A stretch of DNA of 64,000 bases, taken from an uncultured Prevotellaceae bacterium. GTDB lineage: Bacteria > Bacteroidota > Bacteroidia > Bacteroidales > Bacteroidaceae. Position 1 is the stretch's first letter; every line of letters begins with the position of its first letter. This document shows, one piece after another, positions 44,859 through 54,700 of the stretch. Below the pieces are notes generated by a model. The model made no database searches. It saw only the letters and a program-made list of their open reading frames with translations, and was not told where the DNA came from. The stretch is from NCBI GenBank assembly GCA_900316355.1, contig ONCQ01000006.1:1-64000 (forward strand), written 5' to 3'. The translations under genes and the position numbers were made by a program.

Positions 44859-45950
44859 ATGAAGTATCTGTTTCTCCTCATCCTGCTGTTGCCTATTGCC
44901 GCTCAGGTCTATGTCACTTGGCGTCTTTGGCAACTGTTGCCGCTGCCGCTCTATGGCAAGGTGGTGGTGAGTGTGTCGCTGGCAGTGGCTTTCGCGCTGT
45001 TCATCCTCTCGGTGCTTCCTCAGCTAGACCGCTTTCCCATGGCTGTGTCCACGGTCATCTACCATATCGGTACATCGTGGCTGTTGGTGATGTTCTACCT
45101 CTTGATGCTATTTGTTGTGCTGGACCTGTTGCGCTTATGTCATGTAGTACCTACTACGTTGTTATACGACAGCTGGCGAGGCTCGGCGATGGTCATAGGC
45201 ACTATCATCGTGCTTTTCACCTATGGCTACATCCACTATCGCCACAAGGAACGTGTAGTGCTCTCGCTGCAGACCGAAAAGCCATTGGCGAAGCCTCTGC
45301 GCATTGTGATGACTTCCGATTGGCACCTCGGCTATCATAATCGTCGTGCTGAGCTGGCCCGCTGGATAGACCTCATTAATGCGGAACAGCCTGATATGGT
45401 GCTGATAGCTGGCGATATCATCGACCGCAGCTTGCGCCCGTTGCGTGAGGAAGGAATGGCTGAGGAGTTCCACCGCATTTCGGCTCCTGTCTATGCCAGT
45501 CTGGGAAATCATGAGTACATCAGTGGCGAGCCGGGTGCCCTCGACTTCTATCGCGAGGCCGGCATCCGTCTGCTCAAGGACTCCGCCGCCATTGTTGGCG
45601 ACATCGTCATCATCGGACGCGATGACCGCACACGGTATCGCCGTCACTCATTGGATGCCCTGCGCCAAGGCTTGCCAAAGGAGAAATACCTGATACTCCT
45701 CGACCACCAACCCTACCACCTCGAAGAGGCCGAGGCCGCAGGTGTTGACTTCCAGCTGTCGGGGCACACACACCATGGACAGGTGTGGCCTGTCTCATGG
45801 ATCACCGATGCTCTCTACGAGTGCGCCTTCGGTCCCCATCAGCGTGGCGCCACCCGTTACTATGTCTCCAGCGGCCTCGGCATCTGGGGCGGTAAGTTCC
45901 GCATCGGCACCCGCTCTGAGTATGTCGTGGCGGAACTGTCTCAAAAGTAA
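44859..45950 (+). CDS. Membrane-anchored metallophosphoesterase (YkuE-like)
   Basis: The ATG at 44859 is preferred to the GTG three bases before. Three to four N-terminal hydrophobic segments (about 1-140) are followed by a calcineurin-like phosphoesterase domain with all metal motifs: SDWHLGYH (near 154), GDIID, GNHEY (near 217) and GHTHHGQVW (near 302). The family hydrolyses phosphoesters such as UDP-diacylglucosamine or other lipid-linked substrates, but the substrate cannot be fixed here. It follows the ATPase gene after 26 bases. Confidence 0.92.
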   Translation: MKYLFLLILLLPIAAQVYVTWRLWQLLPLPLYGKVVVSVSLAVAFALFILSVLPQLDRFPMAVSTVIYHIGTSWLLVMFYLLMLFVVLDLLRLCHVVPTTLLYDSWRGSAMVIGTIIVLFTYGYIHYRHKERVVLSLQTEKPLAKPLRIVMTSDWHLGYHNRRAELARWIDLINAEQPDMVLIAGDIIDRSLRPLREEGMAEEFHRISAPVYASLGNHEYISGEPGALDFYREAGIRLLKDSAAIVGDIVIIGRDDRTRYRRHSLDALRQGLPKEKYLILLDHQPYHLEEAEAAGVDFQLSGHTHHGQVWPVSWITDALYECAFGPHQRGATRYYVSSGLGIWGGKFRIGTRSEYVVAELSQK

Positions 45951-45961
45951 CAGAAGGGCAA

Positions 45962-46225
45962 TCACTCCATGGGGCAGCCCTTCAGCTGCTCCAGAGCCCT
46001 GCAAAGCTGGTCAGGACAGGAGGTGGGCTTGGCGCCACAGCGGATGCCGTTGAGGCGCGCGATGACGTCGTCAATCTTCTGACTCTCCACCAGGCGGCTG
46101 ACGCCTTGTAGGTTGCCGTTGCAGCCCCCTACGAAGAAAACTTGTTGGATGATGTTGTTTTCGTCGGCCGTCACATCGATGGCCTTCGAGCATGTTCCTT
46201 GCGTGAGATACTGAATATGTTTCAT
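45962..46225 (-). CDS. TSCPD domain protein (TIGR03905-like), 87 aa
   Basis: The ATG at 46225 (MKHIQYLTQGTCSKAID) is chosen over an upstream ATG at 46264, because the latter would overlap the -7 element and add residues without family likeness. The small protein has cysteines in GTCSKAI, GGCNGN and the eponymous TSCPDQLCRALE. Such domains are also found at the end of some ribonucleotide reductases and are thought to bind metal or nucleic acid. Function unknown. It converges with the metallophosphoesterase, only 11 bases away. Confidence 0.88.
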   Translation of the reverse strand: MKHIQYLTQGTCSKAIDVTADENNIIQQVFFVGGCNGNLQGVSRLVESQKIDDVIARLNGIRCGAKPTSCPDQLCRALEQLKGCPME

Positions 46226-46260
46226 GCTGTGGTTCTTGTATGTGGTCTTGTTATGTGCGT

Positions 46261-46268
46261 GCAAAGGT
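46261..46268 (-). promoter_or_regulatory. -7 element (TACCTTTG) of the TSCPD gene
   Basis: The - strand TACCTTTG lies 35 bases before the ATG at 46225. The only TTTG upstream is 12 bases away, closer than usual. Confidence 0.5.
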
Positions 46269-46321
46269 ACGACATTTTCTTCAAATAGTTGAAGACGTTA
46301 ACGACTTTTAGTGAAAAAGAT

Positions 46322-46352
46322 TTTGCAGTGAGCGGATTTTGCCGTACCTTTG
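46322..46352 (+). promoter_or_regulatory. gyrA promoter
   Basis: TTTG (46322-46325), 19 bases, TACCTTTG (46345-46352), an exact match to the Bacteroidota housekeeping promoter. It predicts a leader of about 115-120 bases before the gyrA ATG. Confidence 0.8.
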
Positions 46353-46358
46353 TGCGGT

Positions 46359-46416
46359 TTTAGAGGGGCCATAAATGCATATTATGGCCAAAAAGGCCTG
46401 AAATTTGCCCTCTAAA
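46359..46416 (+). promoter_or_regulatory. Structured 5' leader of gyrA
   Basis: An outer stem TTTAGAGGG (46359-46367) pairs with CCCTCTAAA (46408-46416) and encloses an 8-bp hairpin GGCCATAA / TTATGGCC (46367-46374 with 46382-46389). A third GGCC (46395-46398) can pair with the one at 46386-46389 around AAAAA, which would break the 8-bp hairpin. This mutually exclusive pairing is typical of regulatory leaders. No T-run follows, so any control would act on translation or stability rather than termination. Confidence 0.5.
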
Positions 46417-46476
46417 CGCAGAAAAGGATTTACCAAGAAGGAAAAATTTATACAAAATCAATAATCATCACTACCA

Positions 46477-49035
46477 ATGCAAGATTCAGAAGACAGAATT
46501 ATCAAAGTGGACATCGAGCGCGAGATGCGGAGCTCGTTCCTCGACTACTCGATGTCCGTCATCGTGGCACGTGCGCTGCCCGATGCTCGCGACGGCTTCA
46601 AACCCGTACACCGTCGTATTCTCTATGGTATGCGCGTGGATGGCAACACCCATGACAGAGACTACCGCAAGTGCGCCCGCACCGTAGGTAATGTGCTCGG
46701 TCACTATCACCCCCACGGCGACAGCAGTGTCTATTTCGCCATGGTGCGTCTGGCACAGGACTGGAACATGCGTTATACGCTTGTTGATGGTCAGGGTAAC
46801 TTCGGCTCCGTGGATGGCGACAGCCCCGCTGCCATGCGTTACACCGAGGCACGTCTAGCATCGATGGGCGAGGCTATGATGCAGGATCTGGAGAAGGAGA
46901 CGGTGGATATGGTGGATAACTTCGACGGCAAGGAGAAGGAGCCTAGCGTGCTGCCCACGCTGTTCCCGAACCTGCTGGTTAACGGCGCCACGGGTATTGC
47001 CGTGGGTATGGCCACGAACATCCCGACCCACAACCTGGGCGAGTGCATCGACGGCTGTATCGCCTACATCGACAACCCTGAGATCGACGTGGAGGGCCTG
47101 ATGCACTATATCCCGGCTCCCGACTTCCCCACGGGCGCGTTCATCTATGGTATGCAGGGCGTGCGCGAGGCCTATGAGACAGGCCGCGGCCGCGTGGTGA
47201 TGCGTGCACGTGCTGAAATTGAGCCGGGCGAGCAGCACGACAAGATCGTGGTGAGCGAGATACCCTACGGCGTGAACAAGGCTGAGCTCATCAAGAGCAT
47301 CGCCGACCTGGTGAACGAGCACAAGATCGAGGGCATCTCGAATGCCAACGACGAGAGCGATCGCGAGGGAATGCGCATCGTCATCGACGTGAAGCGCGAC
47401 TTCAACGCCAACGTGGTGCTGAACAAGTTGTTCAAGATGACACAGCTGCAGACCTCGTTCTCCGTGAACAGCATCGCACTGGTGAACGGCCGTCCGAAGC
47501 TGATGACGCTGCGCGACATGATCCAGTGCTTCGTGGAGCATCGCCATGAGGTGGTCATCCGCCGCACGGAGTACGACAAGCGCAAGGCTGAGGAACGTGC
47601 ACACATCCTGGAGGGTCTGATCATCGCCAGCGACAACATCGACGAGGTGGTGCAGATCATCAAGACCAGCAAGACACCCGAAGAGGCCCGCAAGCGTTTG
47701 GAAGAACGCTTCAAGCTGGACGAGCTGCAGTCGAAGGCCATCGTGGATATGCGTCTGGCACAGCTCACAGGCCTGCAGCAGGAGAAGCTGCACGCCGAGT
47801 ACGACGAGCTGATGAAGAAGATAGAATACTACAACCAGATCCTCACCGACGACGCCCTCTGCTGGAAGGTCATCAAGGACGAGCTCATCGAGGTGAAGGA
47901 GCGTTTCGGCGATCCCCGTCGCAGCGAGATTGTGTATTCAAGTGAAGAATTCAACCCCGAGGACTTCTATGCTGATGATGAGGTGGTTATCACTATCTCA
48001 CACCTCGGATATATCAAGCGCACACAGTTGGCTGAGTTCCGTGCTCAGGGCCGTGCCGGCGTGGGCGCCAAGGGCTCTGCCACACGCGACGGCGACTTCA
48101 TCGAGCACATCTATCGTGCCACGATGCACAACACGATGTTGTTCTTCACGCAGAAGGGCCGCTGCTACTGGCTGAAGGTGTATGACATTCCCGAAGGCAA
48201 CAAGGCCTCGAAGGGTCGCGCCATCCAGAATATGCTCAACATAGAGCCCGATGACAGCATCAACGCATGCCTCTACATCAGGAAACTCAACGACAAGGAC
48301 TTCAACGAGAGCCACTACGTGCTGTTCTGCACACGCGAGGGCACCATCAAGAAGACGTCGCTGGCCAACTACAGCCGTCCGCGCACAAACGGCGTCATCG
48401 CCATCAACATCAACGAGGGCGACCGCGTGGTGGATGTGGCACTGACGAACGGCGAGAATGAAGTGGTCATCGCCTCGAAGATGGGTCGTGCCGTGCGCTT
48501 CAATGAGAATACGGTACGCGCGATGGGCCGCAACAGCACCGGCGTACGCGGCATCACCCTCGAAGGCGAAGGCAACGAAGTCGTCGGCATGGTGGTGGTC
48601 GATAAGCCCGAGGAGGAGACCATCCTGGTGGTCAGCGAAAAGGGCTACGGCAAGCGCTCCGATGTCGAGGACTACCGCATCACCAACCGTGGCGGCAAGG
48701 GCGTGAAGACGCTGGAGGTCACGGAGAAGACCGGCCTGCTCATGGCCATCAAGAGTGTCACCAACGACGAGGACCTAATGATTATCAACAAGAGCGGCGT
48801 GACACTGCGCATGCACCTCGAAGACATCAAGATTCAGGGGCGTGCCACACAGGGCGTGAAACTCATCGAACTGCAGAAGCGCGGCGACGTGATTGCCAAC
48901 GTCTGCATCGTTCCCACCACGGAGGACGAGGAAGAGGAAGAACTGCCCGAAGAAGCACGTGCCCAGGAGATGCCTGAGCCCACAGAACTGAGCGACGGGC
49001 AGACGGTGACCTTGGACCGCGACGACCAGCAGTAA
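46477..49035 (+). CDS. gyrA: DNA gyrase subunit A
   Basis: Breaks and rejoins DNA in the GyrA2B2 enzyme that adds negative supercoils. The 852-aa protein has the catalytic tyrosine in AAMRYTEARL (Y122, same number as E. coli), the preceding IEREMRSSFLDYSMSVIV and a six-bladed C-terminal wrapping domain (about 500-810). It contains the GyrA-box-like segment around QGRAGVGAKG, then an acidic tail. In the quinolone-binding helix, S83 is kept but the position of E. coli D87 is phenylalanine (HPHGDSSVYF). gyrB is not adjacent. Confidence 0.98.
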   Translation: MQDSEDRIIKVDIEREMRSSFLDYSMSVIVARALPDARDGFKPVHRRILYGMRVDGNTHDRDYRKCARTVGNVLGHYHPHGDSSVYFAMVRLAQDWNMRYTLVDGQGNFGSVDGDSPAAMRYTEARLASMGEAMMQDLEKETVDMVDNFDGKEKEPSVLPTLFPNLLVNGATGIAVGMATNIPTHNLGECIDGCIAYIDNPEIDVEGLMHYIPAPDFPTGAFIYGMQGVREAYETGRGRVVMRARAEIEPGEQHDKIVVSEIPYGVNKAELIKSIADLVNEHKIEGISNANDESDREGMRIVIDVKRDFNANVVLNKLFKMTQLQTSFSVNSIALVNGRPKLMTLRDMIQCFVEHRHEVVIRRTEYDKRKAEERAHILEGLIIASDNIDEVVQIIKTSKTPEEARKRLEERFKLDELQSKAIVDMRLAQLTGLQQEKLHAEYDELMKKIEYYNQILTDDALCWKVIKDELIEVKERFGDPRRSEIVYSSEEFNPEDFYADDEVVITISHLGYIKRTQLAEFRAQGRAGVGAKGSATRDGDFIEHIYRATMHNTMLFFTQKGRCYWLKVYDIPEGNKASKGRAIQNMLNIEPDDSINACLYIRKLNDKDFNESHYVLFCTREGTIKKTSLANYSRPRTNGVIAININEGDRVVDVALTNGENEVVIASKMGRAVRFNENTVRAMGRNSTGVRGITLEGEGNEVVGMVVVDKPEEETILVVSEKGYGKRSDVEDYRITNRGGKGVKTLEVTEKTGLLMAIKSVTNDEDLMIINKSGVTLRMHLEDIKIQGRATQGVKLIELQKRGDVIANVCIVPTTEDEEEEELPEEARAQEMPEPTELSDGQTVTLDRDDQQ

Positions 49036-49065
49036 ACCTTCAAGCCCCCGGCCTGTCTAAGAGAA

Positions 49066-49230
49066 GAAAGGCAAGCCCCCCCTATCCCCTCCGTAAGGGA
49101 GGGGCCAGGGGCAGGGGAGGGGCGAGGAAATAACAAAATGTCGTAATAACGTTATAACGTCATAACGAAATAACGAAACGTCGAAATAACGAAAGATTGA
49201 AAATCGAATTTAAACTTTTAAACTAATAAA
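49066..49230. repeat. GC-rich palindrome and AATAACG word repeat after gyrA
   Basis: CCCCTCC-GTAA-GGGAGGGG with a G-rich tail (CCAGGGGCAGGGGAGGGGC) spans about 49086-49123. It is followed by repeated GAAATAACG and CATAACG words (49126-49190), GAAAGATTGAAAA, and TTTAAACTTTTAAACTAATAAACTAAT. The stretch separates gyrA from the TPR operon. The palindrome could act as a terminator-like hairpin but has no T-run, and no convincing promoter for the TPR genes is seen in it. Confidence 0.75.
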
Positions 49231-49233
49231 CTA

Positions 49234-50511
49234 ATGAAAAAGATCTTATTTGCAGTAGCATTGTTCGCAGTAGCCGGAACGGCTGTTGCACAGGACAAGG
49301 TGGTGCGCAAGTGCCGCGACCTGAAGGAAGAAGTGCAGAACCTGGTGGCCAACCCACAGCGCAGTGAGAAGGAGACTGCACAGATGAAAGAAAAGATCCA
49401 ACAGTGCATGGAGATGCTGTCTCCTACCTTCACCAGCCCCGAGACAAAGAAGGAGCTGGCTAACGCTTGGGACATCAAGGCACAGATGCACAAGTATCTG
49501 TTCGCTCCGCTATTGGAGAATGTCATTAACAAGCACCCCACGGACACCGCTGGCCTCGCAGAGAATATCTATGCCGCCCTGGATGCCATGGAAGAGTGCT
49601 ATAAAGCCACACAGGCCCTCGGCCTAAAAGGCGATAAGGACCCTTACACGCAGCCTAACAAGTCAGATGTGATAAAATTCCGCATGTATGTGGCTTTCTG
49701 TGGTCAGATGTTTTTCCAGAACGGCCAACACAAGAAGGCTCTCAATGCCTTCAGGCGTTGGATGAACTATCCGCAGTTATACACCATCTTAGGTGCTGAC
49801 GCACAGCAGCTGGCCCAGGATGAGACAACACCGCAGATGGCTTACTACACCTGCCTCTGTGCCTACTTCGCCAAGGACAATAAGGCCTTCAATGAGTTCA
49901 TCCCCAAGGCACGTGAATATACCCAGGAGAAAGCGCAGGTGAACCAGCTCTATATGGCTAACCTGTTGGAGACGGGAGATACCGTGCAGTGGCTGAAGGT
50001 CGGTCGCGAGGTGGTAGCTGAAGACCCCACGACCAGTGAGGGCGTGGCGCAGAACATCCTGGCTTACTACTTCAATCATGATGACCAGGCCAGTGCAATG
50101 GCTTTTGCAGATGAGATATTGGCAGCTGACGAACTCAGCAAGATTGGCAACTTCGCTAAGGGCGTGGTGCTGATGAACCAAAAGAAGTATGAGGAGGCTA
50201 TTCCCTTCTACGACAAGGCTATCGAGGTTGATCCCGAATTCTCGGACGCTTACTTTAATGCTGGCGTATGCTGGAGCAACCACGGCTACGATCTCAACGA
50301 AGCCCTTGCGGGTAAGAAGATGACACAGGCACAGTTCAACGAGGCCGTGAAACCCGTGAAGGAAGCTTATGCCAAGGCAGAGCCCTACTTCTTGAAGGTG
50401 CAGGAGCTGGAGCCTGACAACACCCACAAATGGGCTGCTCGACTCAGTACCGTTTATTATATCCTGGAGAACAAGGCCAAGCAGGCTGAGATGGATAAAT
50501 ACCTCGAATAG
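49234..50511 (+). CDS. Exported tetratricopeptide-repeat protein, 425 aa
   Basis: Signal peptide 1-19 (ending AVAQ), then a helical protein with TPR units clearest at about residues 300-345 (AKGVVLMNQKKYEEAIPFYDKAIEVDPEFSDAYFNAGVCW). TPRs are protein-binding scaffolds, so it probably acts in the periplasm. It is the first of a run of overlapping genes (TPR, TPR, sensor kinase, response regulator), suggesting that it feeds signals to the kinase or is part of the response. Its stop overlaps the next start by one base (TAGTG). Confidence 0.9.
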   Translation: MKKILFAVALFAVAGTAVAQDKVVRKCRDLKEEVQNLVANPQRSEKETAQMKEKIQQCMEMLSPTFTSPETKKELANAWDIKAQMHKYLFAPLLENVINKHPTDTAGLAENIYAALDAMEECYKATQALGLKGDKDPYTQPNKSDVIKFRMYVAFCGQMFFQNGQHKKALNAFRRWMNYPQLYTILGADAQQLAQDETTPQMAYYTCLCAYFAKDNKAFNEFIPKAREYTQEKAQVNQLYMANLLETGDTVQWLKVGREVVAEDPTTSEGVAQNILAYYFNHDDQASAMAFADEILAADELSKIGNFAKGVVLMNQKKYEEAIPFYDKAIEVDPEFSDAYFNAGVCWSNHGYDLNEALAGKKMTQAQFNEAVKPVKEAYAKAEPYFLKVQELEPDNTHKWAARLSTVYYILENKAKQAEMDKYLE

Positions 50512-51743
50512 TGAAACGTCTATTCTTCCTTTTCCTGATTGCGTTATGTGCTCAGGTGTCAGCGGAGAACATCATTCGTACGGTGAAGGATGCATTGAAG
50601 CGACCGCAGAAGCGCGAGCAGCTAGTCAAATACGCCAACCAACTGCTGGCCGAGGCTGACAAGCCCGAGCTCAAGCAGCGCAAGCGTGTGGAATGTCTGC
50701 TCCTGGCCGCGGAGTGCAGTAAGCTCATCAACAACGCCGAGAATGTGAACCTATATCTGAAGAAGGCCTACGATACTGTGGTCTTCTTCAGTTCTATCCG
50801 CGACATCTATGAGCGTGTGGAGAAAGCCGACAGCATCGCCGCACAGCCCAACGAGAAAGGGAAGGTGGACTTGTCGGGACGCAAACGCTATCGCGAGATG
50901 CTGATGCCATTCCGTTCGAATCTGCTTACTGGGGGGAAATGGCACTACCAGCACGGCCACACGCGTACAGCCTACGACTTCTTCGACTGTTATATCGACG
51001 CCGCCACGCATCCCATTTTCGCACAGGACTCACTGCTTACAAAGGACCCTCAGCTGCCGATGACAGCCTATCTGGCAGTTTTCTCCGCACAAAAGGAGGG
51101 CATGACAGACGCTGTCATCAAACATACGCCTCTGGCAAAGTTGGCAGGGCAGCGCACGGATATGGTACAGGAGTACTATGCGAGGGCATGGGAGGCGAAA
51201 GGCGACACCGCACAATGGCTGTCGGCACTCAAGGATGGCATCCGCGAGAATGGCGACAACTTATTCTTCTTCACACATCTGCTGAACTACTACACGTCCA
51301 GAGAATACTGGCTGGAAGGACTCGCGCTGTCGGATTCTATGGCGACGGCTGCTGACACTGTGCCCTTGTTTTGGTATGCCAAGAGCTTGATGCTGCTGCG
51401 ATTGAATCGCGACGGCGAGGCAGTGAAGGCCTGTGACTCCTGCTTGCGTTTAGCACCAGAACATGTCAACGCACTATATAATAAAGGTTTGGCATTGCTG
51501 AACCTAGCCATGGCTTTCGCCGAGACAGCATGCACAGACGTGAAGAATCCGCAGTGCCGTAAGGACCAGCAGACCCTGCGAGGACTCTATCAACAGGCCA
51601 AAGAGCCGATGGAGCGTGTGAGACAATTGGCCCCCCATGATTCCAAACGCTGGGCGCCGGCACTCTATCGCATCTACCTACATCTGAACATGGGAAAGGA
51701 GTTTGATGAGATGGATCGCATACTAAAGAAACAAAGCTCTTGA
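50511..51743 (+). CDS. Second exported TPR-type protein, GTG start
   Basis: The GTG at 50511 overlaps the TAG stop of the previous gene and gives a good signal peptide (VKRLFFLFLIALCAQVSAEN, cleaved after about 19). No ATG nearby would keep it. The 410-aa body is helical, with a TPR-like segment at about 305-345 (ACDSCLRLAPEHVNALYNKGLALLNLA). It is related in layout to the preceding TPR protein, sharing a 'DTAQWL' segment, so the two are probably ancient paralogues. Periplasmic partner role inferred. Confidence 0.87.
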   Translation: MKRLFFLFLIALCAQVSAENIIRTVKDALKRPQKREQLVKYANQLLAEADKPELKQRKRVECLLLAAECSKLINNAENVNLYLKKAYDTVVFFSSIRDIYERVEKADSIAAQPNEKGKVDLSGRKRYREMLMPFRSNLLTGGKWHYQHGHTRTAYDFFDCYIDAATHPIFAQDSLLTKDPQLPMTAYLAVFSAQKEGMTDAVIKHTPLAKLAGQRTDMVQEYYARAWEAKGDTAQWLSALKDGIRENGDNLFFFTHLLNYYTSREYWLEGLALSDSMATAADTVPLFWYAKSLMLLRLNRDGEAVKACDSCLRLAPEHVNALYNKGLALLNLAMAFAETACTDVKNPQCRKDQQTLRGLYQQAKEPMERVRQLAPHDSKRWAPALYRIYLHLNMGKEFDEMDRILKKQSS

Positions 51744-54700
51744 AAAAATTGCTGACAGTGGGCTTCACCGTGTCAGCGGCCATCATCATGATGTGGTGGG
51801 GTTGCACACGGAAAACGACCTCTGACGATGTCGAATGCTTGCGTGTGGATTCACTCAACGAAAGAGCCTACGGATGGCACTACCGCAATGTGGACTCTGT
51901 GAGGGTGCTGGCCTGCGCAGCCTATGCAGAGGCAGAGCGCATAGGCTATGCTACAGGTAAGGCTGAAGCCCTCAACCACATGGCTTTCGAACGCTTCCAG
52001 CAGATGGATTTCGACAGCACGCTGACGCTCACAGCACGCGTTGAGGAGGTCAGTGAGGACGTAGTAGAACGTCTGGTAGCTGACGTGATGCAGATGCGCG
52101 TGGCACAACGCACAAGCGATAACTTAGCTTTTTTCCGTCATCGCGGCCATGCCTTGCAGCGTATTGCAAAGCTCTCGGAAGCACAGGAGCAGCACATGAG
52201 CAATCATGTGCGACGACGTTATGACTATGGACGTGGAGACATGCACATCGTGGCTTCCACCTATTTCTATTATCTTGACCAACGCGAGCGTGCCATCGCA
52301 GAGATTGACGAGGCTGAACGTTTCTGCCAACTTTCGACAGACACAGCTCAGTGGCTCTATTATTGTTATATGCGTGGGTCGGGAGGACTCAGCGCACGCA
52401 TGACGCCAGAAAGCGTGACCGATGAGGAGTTCGACTATCTGCTGAAATGTTTCTGGGTGGCACGTCGTGACGGCTACCTCTTCTTTGAAGCCAATGCCGA
52501 ACAGTCCATGGCATCGTTCTTTGCGGACTCTGTGCGATTGCAGACTGTGCGGCAGCGACAGCCAGAGGTTGTAAAGGTGCTGGAGCAGTCCTTTGGACAA
52601 GATAATGTGGCTCAGCACATGGCAGAGTCTGCACTGGAGACTTTCACGCGCTACGATGACCTCTACCAGCGAGCTAATGCTCTTCGCACGCTGGGAGAGC
52701 TGGCCTTCGATGCGGGCGACTACCTGCAAGCCATCAACTACTTCGACTGCGCTCTAGAATGTGTGGATTGGCAACTAAGGGAGCATGCAAAAACTGTGCC
52801 CATGTGGATTGGAATCATACACGAACGAATGTCCATGGCCTATAGTGCACTCGATATGAAAGACGAGAGTGACTACAACAGGAATATCTATCTGGACATG
52901 CTGGATATTACACGTGAAGATGCTGAGTTGGAGAGCCGCGTGGAACAGTTACATGTGCGCAGTGCGCGACAGCGTCTGATGTTGACCATCGTGGCATCTT
53001 TTGCACTGCTCACGGCTGTGTTCATATACTTGTTGGTGCGCACTTGGCGCCGCAGGACGGCGATGGAAGAACAGCTACTGAAAGAACGTATTCAACATAT
53101 ACATGAAAAAGCTGATAGCCTTCTGCTGCAGCAGGCTGAGGAGCAAGAACTCATACGCGAACAGCAGGCGGCCACAGAACAGCGACTCTTGCGCGATAAG
53201 CGCCAAAATGTGGAGAAGCGTGCCAAACTTCAACTCGTGCTAGGGATTATACCCTTCCTCGATCGCATCATCCATGAGCTGACGAGGATGAAACGACAGC
53301 AGACTCCCAACGAGACATCGCTGCAGTACATCGATGAACTCTCGGAGCGCATCATCCACTACAATGACTTGCTGACAGAGTGGATACAGATGGAGCAAGG
53401 ACAAATAAGCTTGCAAGTAACGACCTTCCCTCTGGCCCCTCTCTTTGATAGCCTGCGCAAGAGTCGCTTCGCCTATGAGCAGAAGAAACTTGCACTCAAC
53501 GTGGAGACCACAGATCTCAGTGTCAAGGCCGACCGTGCACTGACACTCTTCATGGTGAACACGCTGGCGGACAACGCTCGCAAGTTTACACCCGAAGGTG
53601 GCACTATTTCCATTAGCGCTACAGCTGACGAAAGTGACGGCGGTGCCTTTGTGGAGCTGTCTGTACAGGACACGGGGGTGGGACTCGCACAAGAGGACAT
53701 AGACATTATACTCAATCATAAAGTGTATGACGCGGGGCGCATAGGCAGTGGCGAGAAGGGCTATGGCTTCGGACTGATGAACTGCAAGGGCATTATCGAG
53801 AAATATCGCAAGACGAACCCGTTATTCCGCGTCTGTGAGATGGGTATCGAAAGCGTGGTGGGAGAGGGGAGCCGCTTCTGGTTCAGACTACCGAGGGCGA
53901 TGGCCGTCATGATGGTTGCGCTTTTTGCATGGAGCGTGAAGGCGGCTACGCTTCCGCAGGTTGAGGCGCTGGCAGATTCCGTGTATTACTGTAACCTAGA
54001 AGGACGCTATACCGATGCGCTGACGTTTGCCGACAGCGCATTCATGGTAATCAGTCGCAACCACGTCACGCACCATCGTAATAGCCACGAACGCTTGACA
54101 CTCACGGACATGGGAGTGGAGCCCATCGAACTGGTGTGGCTTAAACGTGGTGAACCCATTGATTTTTCATTGCTGCTGGGACTTAGAAATGAAATTGCCG
54201 TGGCAGCCCTTGCGCAGAAGAACTGGTCAATCTATCGCTATAACAACGCCATCTATACACGGCTTTACAAGCTCTCGAATCAAGACACGACCCTTGAGAA
54301 TTTCTGTCTGCAGACAGAGCGTGCTCAACAGCGCGACCGCTACGGGTTGTTCCTGCTTGTGGCCTTACTGCTTACAAGCATGGTGGCTTTCTACCTGCTG
54401 TGGGCACGCCCAAGAATGCATTTCCGTAAGAAAATGAAGGCACTCAACGATGAGGAGCTGCAGCAGCTGCAAGAGAAAAAGAATGCAGAGAGTGAACAGC
54501 GGCAGTCGGATATTGAGATGGCGGAGGATGAGCACCATCGCAGACTCTATGAGGAGGAACGTCTGCATGTGCAAAACCAAATTATTGACAACTGCCTATC
54601 TACCATCAAGCATGAGACGATGTACTATCCAGGACGTATTCAACAGCTTGCTAGACGCCTGCGTGAAAACGCTACAAGTAAAGTAGCCAATGCAACTGCG

